64,000 bases of DNA from Streptomyces sp. HmicA12. Lineage in GTDB: Bacteria; Actinomycetota; Actinomycetes; Streptomycetales; Streptomycetaceae. The position numbers were made by a program, and so were the translations under genes. Below are positions 58,193 through 64,000 of this stretch, piece by piece. How positions within the stretch are numbered: position 1 is the stretch's first letter; each line of letters starts with the position of its first letter. The notes beneath the pieces are model-generated. The model was given only the letters and a program-made list of their open reading frames with translations. It had not been told where the DNA came from and did not search any database. The stretch lies in the NCBI RefSeq assembly GCF_000373565.1, contig NZ_KB891814.1, positions 61,983 through 125,982 of the forward strand. The letters are read 5' to 3'.

Positions 58193-59104
58193 TCACTGAG
58201 AGGACGACCGAGCGTAATCAGGCCGTTGCGCCGCTCGCAAGGCGTCCACAACGATCTTCTCCGAACGGCTTACGCCCACTGTGGCCTGCTCCTTCTCCAG
58301 CGTCTGCACGACACCTCCCGGAATGTTGAGGGCCGGTTCGAGGTCCTGCGGCTTGCCGATGACCTTGAAGGTGTACGGCTGACTGATCTTGTGTCCATCC
58401 ACGCTGACCCCCTTCCCTCCGGTTCCGTCCGTCAGGTACGTGTTGGCCACCACGCGGACACCGTTCACCTGGATCGCCTCGGCGCCGGCCGCCCGCAACT
58501 CCTGGATCGCGTCGAGCAGCATGTCCGCCTCGACAGCCCCCTTCGGGTCCGTGACCGTCATCGTGATCCCGGGGCCCTGCGCGGCCACGGTGCCCGCCAG
58601 AATGCCGAGTTGACGTTCCTTCTCGACCGTCTGCTTGCGGGCCTCCTCAGCCTGGTCCGAGCTGTTCTCCAGCTCGGTCCGCTGATCTTCGAGACCTTGC
58701 TTCTCGTCCTCTAGACGCTGAGTACGGTCGTCGAGTTCATCGAGGATGCGTACGAGATCTTCTTGCCGCGCACCGCGCAGAGCCGTGTTGTCGCTGTTGG
58801 ACCGCACCTGGATGGCCAGCCCGAGGCCCAGCACGAACAACAGCACGGCAACGGTGAGTTGGGCACGGGACACGCGCGGCGGCCACAGCCCCTTCACCAA
58901 CCGCTGACGCCCGGTCAGCTGAGGTGCGGCCGCGGGCTCCGCCTCGGACGTTCCCGCCATGGGCGCGACCTCGGCCGGCAACTCCTTGCGCAGCCGATGT
59001 TGCGCCGCCTCGGCACTCTCACGGCTCTCGGGGGTCGCGTCGTTCGCCGCGTTCGCCGCGTTCGCCGCGTTCGCCGCGTTCTCATCGGGGGTCATCGGCC
59101 TCAC
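58193..59104 (-). CDS. DUF881 protein with N-terminal tandem repeat
   Basis: A 303-residue protein. A disordered N-terminus contains (Asn-Ala-Ala)4 encoded by 9-bp repeats. A single membrane helix follows (VSRAQLTVAVLLFVLGLGLAIQVRS, about residues 75-99). A coiled-coil comes next (LDDRTQRLEDEKQGLEDQRTELENSSDQAEEARKQ), then the extracytoplasmic DUF881 domain with GPGITMTVTDPKGAVEADMLLDAIQELRAAGAEAIQVNGVRVVANTY. DUF881 is sporulation/division-linked in Gram-positive bacteria. The GTG overlaps the stop of Sbp as GTGA; an ATG three codons later is an alternative. Confidence 0.85.
   Translation of the reverse strand: MRPMTPDENAANAANAANAANDATPESRESAEAAQHRLRKELPAEVAPMAGTSEAEPAAAPQLTGRQRLVKGLWPPRVSRAQLTVAVLLFVLGLGLAIQVRSNSDNTALRGARQEDLVRILDELDDRTQRLEDEKQGLEDQRTELENSSDQAEEARKQTVEKERQLGILAGTVAAQGPGITMTVTDPKGAVEADMLLDAIQELRAAGAEAIQVNGVRVVANTYLTDGTGGKGVSVDGHKISQPYTFKVIGKPQDLEPALNIPGGVVQTLEKEQATVGVSRSEKIVVDALRAAQRPDYARSSSQ
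59041..59081. repeat. 9-bp tandem repeat (CGTTCGCCG, 4.5 copies) in DUF881 N-terminus
   Basis: Four perfect copies of CGTTCGCCG and a partial fifth, in frame, encode Asn-Ala-Ala repeats on the complementary strand. Copy number could vary by slippage without frameshift. Confidence 0.85.
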
Positions 59105-59433
59105 GCCCGGAACACATGCCGCCGAATGGCTGCGGCGTTGGAGAAGATGCGGATGCCGAGCACGACCACGACTCCGGTAGACAACTGCGCGCCGACGCCC
59201 AGCTTGTCGCCCAGGAAGACGATCAGCGCGGCCACGACGACGTTCGACAGGAACGACACGACGAACACCTTGTCGTCGAAGATCCCGTCCAGCATGGCGC
59301 GCAGCCCGCCGAACACCGCGTCCAGCGCGGCGACCACGGCGATCGGAAGGTAAGGCTCGACCACCGCCGGAACCTCGGGCCGGACGAACAACCCGACCAC
59401 GACTCCCACGACGAGGCCCAGTACGGCGATCAC
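59101..59433 (-). CDS. sbp: Small basic protein (DUF1290, Sbp)
   Basis: The 110-residue protein MIAVLGLVVGVVVGLFVRPEVPAVVEPYLPIAVVAALDAVFGGLRAMLDGIFDDKVFVVSFLSNVVVAALIVFLGDKLGVGAQL is the DUF1290 small basic membrane protein, with three hydrophobic helices. It is coupled on both sides by 4-base overlaps to DUF881 genes. In Bacillus and mycobacteria (Rv1824) it occurs between DUF881 genes next to divIVA or gcvH, with a division or morphology association. Function unproven. Confidence 0.9.
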   Translation of the reverse strand: MIAVLGLVVGVVVGLFVRPEVPAVVEPYLPIAVVAALDAVFGGLRAMLDGIFDDKVFVVSFLSNVVVAALIVFLGDKLGVGAQLSTGVVVVLGIRIFSNAAAIRRHVFRA

Positions 59434-60326
59434 GATGTGCCCTTCTGCTCTGCTCTCGGCTGTGCTGTACGTACGATCACGCTGGGTGCGGCGGGGATCC
59501 TGACGTCGTCCTGCGCCGAAATGCTGTTCCGGATCCCGAAGTTCTCCTTCAGGGCGTGCAGATACAGCCCGTCGGAACTGTTCTGGAACCGGGTGCTCAG
59601 GCGTTGCCCGTCCCCCACCGCGAGCACCGTGTACGGCGGCACCAGCGGCTTGTTGTCGACCAGTATCGCGTCCCCCGCGGCCCGGATGGCGGAGAGGGCG
59701 GTAAGCCGCTGTCCGTTGATGCTGACGGCTTCGGCACCGGACTGCCAGAGCCCGTTGACGACCCGCTGCATGTCCCGGTCGCGCACCCGCCCGGTGTCGG
59801 AGAAGTCCGCGCTCTCCCGCGGTCCGCCGCCCCCGCCCGTCTCCGCCGACTTGGCATCGTCGACGACGAGCTTGACGCCCGGTCCGTGCACGGCGACGGC
59901 CCCCGACAGGATCCCCACCAACTCGCCCTGGTCACCGCCGTGTTTCTTCAGCGCCTCGCGCTGCATGTTCCCCACGTCGGTGCGCAGCGAGTCGACCTGG
60001 CCCTCCAGCTTGTCGGCGGACGCGGTCTCCTGGTCGATACGGTCGATCAGCTCTTCGCGCTCCTTGGCCACGACCGGTGCCGCGATGCGGGCCTGTGCCG
60101 CGCCCACGGTGACGACGAGCGCGGCCAGCACGAGTCCCGCCGCGAGCCCCAGCTTCGCCCGCAGCGTCTTCGGCAGCCCGCTCTGCCCCTGTGCCTGCTT
60201 CCGGGCGGCGGCTTCCGCGTACCCGTCGTCCAGGCTGTGGTCCATCACATTGGTCAGCAGCGACATGGACGCATCGGGGCGCGCAGGGCGCTTGGGGGTG
60301 CTCCGAACGGGGGGCTGCTGCGGCAT
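59430..60326 (-). CDS. DUF881 protein
   Basis: A 298-residue protein with a polar start (MPQQPPVRSTPKRPARPDASMSLLTNVMDHSLDDGYAEAA), one membrane helix (LRAKLGLAAGLVLAALVVTVGAAQARIA, about residues 55-80), a short coiled-coil, and the DUF881 domain: GVKLVVDDAKS, RDMQRVVNGLWQSGAEAVSINGQRLTALSAIRAAGDAILVDNKPLVPPYTVLAVG. It is paralogous to the other DUF881 gene. Its end overlaps sbp (ATGA). An upstream ATG at 60335 is in frame, but homologues usually start MPQQPP. Confidence 0.88.
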   Translation of the reverse strand: MPQQPPVRSTPKRPARPDASMSLLTNVMDHSLDDGYAEAAARKQAQGQSGLPKTLRAKLGLAAGLVLAALVVTVGAAQARIAAPVVAKEREELIDRIDQETASADKLEGQVDSLRTDVGNMQREALKKHGGDQGELVGILSGAVAVHGPGVKLVVDDAKSAETGGGGGPRESADFSDTGRVRDRDMQRVVNGLWQSGAEAVSINGQRLTALSAIRAAGDAILVDNKPLVPPYTVLAVGDGQRLSTRFQNSSDGLYLHALKENFGIRNSISAQDDVRIPAAPSVIVRTAQPRAEQKGTS

Positions 60327-60425
60327 GCCGCACATCGTCGCACGTCGCCGCCGCTACCTCCGAATGGCCCCACCGGCAGGCCGGTCAGCGCCCGACGAGA
60401 GCACCGACCGGCCGTGCAGCCGGGC

Positions 60426-62921
60426 TCAGCGACCGGCGCTGTCCACGACGGCCGCCCACTCGTCGAGCAGCTGCTGGGCGGAGGCGTCGTCGGGACCCTC
60501 GGCCCACAGATGGGTGACGGCCTCGGCCGGGTCGGGCAGCACCATGACCCAGCGCCCGTCGCTCTCGACGACCCGCACCCCGTCGGTGGTGTCCACGGAC
60601 CGGTCACCGGCCTCTTCGACCACGCGCCGCATGACCAGCCCCTTGACGGCCCACGGGGTCGCCAGGTCGCGCTTGATCACATGGGCCCGCGGGATCCGGG
60701 CATCGATCTGGCTCAGCGTGAGCTGGGTCCGCGCGACCAGTCCGATGAGCCGCACGAAGGCCGCGGCACCGTCGAACACGCTGCTGAACTCGGGCACGAT
60801 GAAGCCACCGCGCCCGTCACCACCGAAGATGGTCCCGTCCTCGCGCCCCACCCGCGTGAGATCGTCCGGCGACGTCGTCGTCCACTCCACCTGGGTCCCG
60901 TGGTACGCGGCGACCTGCTCACCGATCCGGGTGGTCGTCACGGGCAGGGCGACCCGCCCGCTCCGCCGCTCGGCGGCGACGAGATCGAGCATCACCAGGA
61001 GGGCACGGTCGTCCTCGATGATCCGCCCCTTCTCGTCGACGAGCGAGAGCCGCTCACCGACCGGGTCGAACCGGACTCCGAAGTCGGCCCGCGCCGACGC
61101 GACGATCTCCCCGAGTCGCACGAGTCCGGACCGCCGAGCGTCCGCGGTCTCGGTGGGCCGCGCCTCGTCGAGTCCCGGGTTGATGGTCAGCGCATCGACC
61201 CCGAGCCGTCCCAGCAGGCTGGGCAGTACGAGCCCGGCACTGCCGTTGGATGCGTCGACGACGACCTTCAGCCCGGCGTCGGCGATTCCCGTCGTATCGA
61301 CGTTCCTGAGCAACGACCCCGTGTACGAGTCGAAGACGCTGGACGGGAAGTGCAGATCCCCGATCTCTCCGGGGAACGCTCGCCGATACTCCTGCCGCGC
61401 GTACACACGGTCGAGCTTGCGCTGACTCCCTTGCGACAGATCGGCGCCACGCTCGTCGAAGAACATGATGTCGACGGAGTCCGGCACCCCCGGCGTCGTA
61501 CGGATCATGATCCCGCCGGCACTGCCCCTGGCCGTCTGCTGCCGGGCCACGGGCAACGGCACGTTCTCCAGGTCCCGTACGTCGATGGCGCTGGCCTGCA
61601 GCGCGGAGATGACCGCCCGCTTCAGGGCACGCGCACCACGTGAGTGATCACGGGCGGTCGTGACGGTCGACCCCTTCTTCAGGGTCGTCGCGTACGCCCC
61701 GGCCAGCCGCACCGCGAGTTCCGGCGTGATCTCGACGTTCAGGATGCCGGAGACGCCGCGAGCCCCGAAGAGATGGGCCTGGCCACGGGACTCCCAGATC
61801 ACCGACGTATTGACGAAGGCACCGGCCTCGACCGTCTTGAACGGGTAGACCCGCACATTGCCCTGGACGATCGATTCCTCACCGACGAGGCACTCGTCGC
61901 CGATGACGGCACCGTCCTCGATCCGCGCGGCACGCATGATGTCGGTGTTCTTCCCGACCACGCATCCACGCAGATTGCTCTGCTCCCCGATGTACACGTT
62001 GTCGTGGACCACGGCCTTGTGCAGAAAGGCCCCGCTCTTCACGACGACGTTCGATCCGACGACCGTGTGTTCGCGGATCTCCACATCGGCTTCGACCTTG
62101 GCGTAGTCGCCGATGTACAGCGGTCCGCGCAGCACGGCGTCGGGGTGCACTTCGGCACCCTCGGCGACCCAGACCCCGGGCGAGATCTCGAACCCGTCGA
62201 GCTCGACGTCGACCTTCCCCTCGAGCACGTCGGCCTGGGCCTTCACATAGCTCTCGTGGGTACCGACGTCTTCCCAGTAGCCCTCGGCCACGTACCCGTA
62301 GACGGGCTTGCCTTCCTTCATCAGCTGCGGGAAGACATCACCGGACCAGTCCACTGGCACATCGGCTTCTACGTAGTCGAAGACCTCGGGCTCCATGACG
62401 TAGATGCCCGTGTTGACGGTGTCGGAGAAGACCTGGCCCCACGTCGGCTTCTCGAGGAACCGCTCGACCTTGCCTTCTTCGTCGACAATGGTGATGCCGA
62501 ATTCCAGGGGATTGGGCACACGCGTCAGGCATACCGTGACGAGCGCGCCCTTCTCCTTGTGAAAATTGATGAGTTCGGTGAGGTCGAAATCGGTCAGTGC
62601 ATCACCGGAGATCACGAGGAACGCGTCATCCTTCAGCGCCTCCTCCGCGTTCTTCACGCTGCCGGCGGTGCCGAGTGGCTTCTCCTCATTGGCATAGGTG
62701 AGCTCCATCCCGAGCTCTTCGCCGTCACCGAAGTAATTCTTGACGAGCGAAGCCAGGAACTGCACGGTGACCACGGTTTCGCTGAGCCCATGCCGCTTGA
62801 GCAGCCTCAGCACGTGCTCCATGATCGGCCGATTGGCCACGGGCAGGAGTGGCTTGGGCATACTCGAGGTCATGGGACGAAGGCGTGTGCCTTCGCCTCC
62901 GGCCATCACGACGGCCTTCAT
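60426..62921 (-). CDS. Mannose-1-phosphate guanylyltransferase fused to degenerate phosphomannomutase
   Basis: An 831-residue fusion. Residues 1-240 form a nucleotidyltransferase (AVVMAGGEGTRLRPMT, VISGDALTDFDL, GTAGSVKNAEE). About 245-380 is a left-handed beta-helix of hexapeptide repeats. From about 400 onward it is phosphohexomutase-like. The mutase half lacks key residues: the phosphoserine loop is TTARDHS (421-427) instead of TASHNP, and the metal loop is DPVGER (619-624) instead of DGDGDR. It should make GDP-mannose for glycolipids and protein O-mannosylation, but the mutase half is probably not catalytic. The ATG at 62921 has AAGGAGG. Confidence 0.9.
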   Translation of the reverse strand: MKAVVMAGGEGTRLRPMTSSMPKPLLPVANRPIMEHVLRLLKRHGLSETVVTVQFLASLVKNYFGDGEELGMELTYANEEKPLGTAGSVKNAEEALKDDAFLVISGDALTDFDLTELINFHKEKGALVTVCLTRVPNPLEFGITIVDEEGKVERFLEKPTWGQVFSDTVNTGIYVMEPEVFDYVEADVPVDWSGDVFPQLMKEGKPVYGYVAEGYWEDVGTHESYVKAQADVLEGKVDVELDGFEISPGVWVAEGAEVHPDAVLRGPLYIGDYAKVEADVEIREHTVVGSNVVVKSGAFLHKAVVHDNVYIGEQSNLRGCVVGKNTDIMRAARIEDGAVIGDECLVGEESIVQGNVRVYPFKTVEAGAFVNTSVIWESRGQAHLFGARGVSGILNVEITPELAVRLAGAYATTLKKGSTVTTARDHSRGARALKRAVISALQASAIDVRDLENVPLPVARQQTARGSAGGIMIRTTPGVPDSVDIMFFDERGADLSQGSQRKLDRVYARQEYRRAFPGEIGDLHFPSSVFDSYTGSLLRNVDTTGIADAGLKVVVDASNGSAGLVLPSLLGRLGVDALTINPGLDEARPTETADARRSGLVRLGEIVASARADFGVRFDPVGERLSLVDEKGRIIEDDRALLVMLDLVAAERRSGRVALPVTTTRIGEQVAAYHGTQVEWTTTSPDDLTRVGREDGTIFGGDGRGGFIVPEFSSVFDGAAAFVRLIGLVARTQLTLSQIDARIPRAHVIKRDLATPWAVKGLVMRRVVEEAGDRSVDTTDGVRVVESDGRWVMVLPDPAEAVTHLWAEGPDDASAQQLLDEWAAVVDSAGR

Positions 62922-63035
62922 GTCGGAAGCGTCCTCCTTGAAGAGACGACGGTCCAGCCGACTTCGCCCGTCCTGAGTCACCCACCGCTGTCACAGCGCG
63001 GGCGATCTGGCCTCAGCCAACGCGCAATGGCGGGC

Positions 63036-63644
63036 TCAATCGGCCGTGGAGTCCGCCTTGACAAGGCGGCGGACCTGAACCACGTAGAGGATCCCTGCCC
63101 ACCAATACAGCGTTGTACCCCATCCTGCGAACGCCCATCCGAAAATAGCAGCGAGTTCGTGGATCCAGCCACTTCCGTCGCTGAGCAGCAACAAGGGGAA
63201 GGCATACATCAGGTTGAAGGTGGCCGCCTTGCCCAGGAAGTTCACCTGGGGCGGCGGATAGCCGTGCCGCCTGAGGATCCCCACCATCACCAGAAGGACC
63301 AGTTCTCGCGCCAGCAGTACCGCGGTCAACCAAATGGGAAGGATCTCGCGCCAGGTCAATCCGACCAAGGTGGACAAAATGTAGAGCCGGTCGGCAGCTG
63401 GGTCGAGCAGCCGGCCGAGGCTGCTGATCTGATTCCAGCGACGTGCGAGCTTCCCGTCGAGATAGTCACTGACACCGCTCAGCGCGAGCACGAGCAGCGC
63501 CCATCCATCACTCTTGGGACCGCCGAACTCCGGCCTGAGGATCAGCCACAGGAACAGGGGTACGCCGACGAGCCGCGCCATGCTGAGGATGTTCGGGATG
63601 GTGAGGACCCGGTCTGTCTGGACACGGGTCTCCTGGACCTCCAC
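63036..63644 (-). CDS. CDP-alcohol phosphatidyltransferase (PgsA type)
   Basis: A 202-residue membrane enzyme with the complete CDP-alcohol motif: D60-x2-DG-x2-AR-x8-G77-x3-D81-x3-D85 (starting SDYLDGKLARR). Four to five helices follow. It transfers a phosphatidyl group from CDP-diacylglycerol to an alcohol such as glycerol phosphate (PgsA), inositol phosphate or a related acceptor. Position matches mycobacterial pgsA2 (Rv1822) at the head of this block, but the acceptor is not settled. The GTG at 63644 has AGGAGG at eight bases. It is the first gene after the rrn terminator. Confidence 0.88.
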   Translation of the reverse strand: MEVQETRVQTDRVLTIPNILSMARLVGVPLFLWLILRPEFGGPKSDGWALLVLALSGVSDYLDGKLARRWNQISSLGRLLDPAADRLYILSTLVGLTWREILPIWLTAVLLARELVLLVMVGILRRHGYPPPQVNFLGKAATFNLMYAFPLLLLSDGSGWIHELAAIFGWAFAGWGTTLYWWAGILYVVQVRRLVKADSTAD

Positions 63645-63750
63645 CCGGGGGCCTCCTGGGTAAATAAGCCAACGATGCCCCCTGACTTTACCCTCAGCCC
63701 CGGCCGGCGGGAGCGAGGGGGCCCCGTCATGCTCGCCTGAACGCAGAAAA

Positions 63751-63774
63751 CCCCCGTGCTGAAAAGCACGGGGG
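63751..63774 (-). terminator. rrn operon terminator
   Basis: CCCCCGTGCT and AGCACGGGGG form a perfect 10-bp stem with loop GAAA. In the leftward direction the stem is followed by TTTTCTG, a rho-independent terminator, 15 bases after the 5S rRNA. Confidence 0.9.
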
Positions 63775-63789
63775 TTTCCCATAAAATTT

Positions 63790-63908
63790 GTTCGGCGGCG
63801 TCCTACTCTCCCACAGGGTCCCCCCTGCAGTACCATCGGCGCTGTAAGGCTTAGCTTCCGGGTTCGGAATGTAACCGGGCGTTTCCCTCACGCTATGACC
63901 ACCGAAAC
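63790..63908 (-). rRNA. rrf: 5S ribosomal RNA
   Basis: The leftward sequence from 63908 reads GTTTCGGTGGTCATAGCG, continues GGGAAACGCCCGGTTACATT and ends GGACGCCGCCGAAC, the actinobacterial 5S rRNA of about 119 nt with both ends pairing (GUUUCGGUGG with CCGCCGAAC). The 23S gene lies beyond the right edge, so this is the last gene of a leftward rrn operon. Confidence 0.95.
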
Positions 63909-64000
63909 ACTATGAAACTGTCAACCGGAGTCGTGGCCCATGACTACGACGGTTGTTCGTGGTTTCAGAACCAACACAGTGGACGCGAGCAACTGAGGAC
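63909..64000 (-). other. 23S-5S rRNA spacer
   Basis: These 92 bases carry the typical streptomycete spacer (AACCACGAACAACCGTCGTAG when read leftward), with no recognisable gene. They are transcribed as part of the rrn precursor. Confidence 0.8.

Overview
This 64-kb window is very GC-rich actinobacterial DNA, almost certainly from a Streptomyces chromosome. The signs are extreme third-position GC, many GTG starts and strong GGAGG ribosome sites, EF-Tu, uppP, gcvP, FHA and 5S rRNA sequences of streptomycete type, small Streptomyces-type conserved proteins (DUF5999, a 36-residue basic protein), and the recurrent GGGGCGCGGGGAACT palindrome. Most of it is core or near-core chromosome rather than a mobile island. 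No phage, plasmid, CRISPR array or transposase gene is visible.

Layout. 1-5.4 kb: end of a spermidine-synthase-like gene, a patatin lipase, a second divergent EF-Tu (tuf3 type), an AlkD-type DNA repair protein, a VTT membrane protein and a thiolase divergent from an HxlR regulator. 6-8.9 kb: a leftward three-gene operon (Gfo/Idh/MocA oxidoreductase, DUF6807/PmoA protein, cupin) behind a perfect LacI-type palindrome, probably sugar catabolism. 9-18.7 kb: an MFS exporter divergent from an ArsR-like regulator, uppP with two coupled small genes, an erythromycin-esterase-like gene divergent from a tandem-MerR regulator, an SDR divergent from an XRE/MmyB regulator, and a tyrosine phosphatase. 18.7-31 kb: SDRs, Lnt, an oxidoreductase, a proline-rich lipoprotein, Ung, an orphan peptide-binding protein, FabG-type reductases, a HipA-like kinase paired with DUF3037, and a Rieske lipoprotein. 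31-49 kb: metabolic and regulatory genes (degenerate isochorismatase, F420/PPOX proteins, LysR, MocR, PadR, PhzF, three EamA transporters, a VWA-binding protein fusion, a GCS-like ligase) with several operator palindromes and a 190-bp inverted-repeat element.

49-64 kb is a conserved leftward block. It holds gcvP behind a tandem glycine riboswitch, dinB, a MerR regulator, a DUF151 bifunctional nuclease, an FtsR-like MerR, a GarA-like FHA protein with a zinc ribbon, DUF881-Sbp-DUF881, a GDP-mannose pyrophosphorylase fused to a degenerate phosphomannomutase, a PgsA-type phosphatidyltransferase, and the 5S rRNA end of an rrn operon entering from the right. The order matches the pgsA2-Rv1823/24/25-garA-ftsR-Rv1829-Rv1830-gcvB block of mycobacteria, which ties signalling, division and envelope functions together.

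The items most worth following are the HipA/DUF3037 pair, the isochorismatase homologue lacking its catalytic triad, the dead-looking mutase half of the mannose enzyme, the 190-bp element with separate end fragments, and a shared operator-like motif in front of two unlinked genes. All identities are from reading the sequence and family knowledge; no database search was run.
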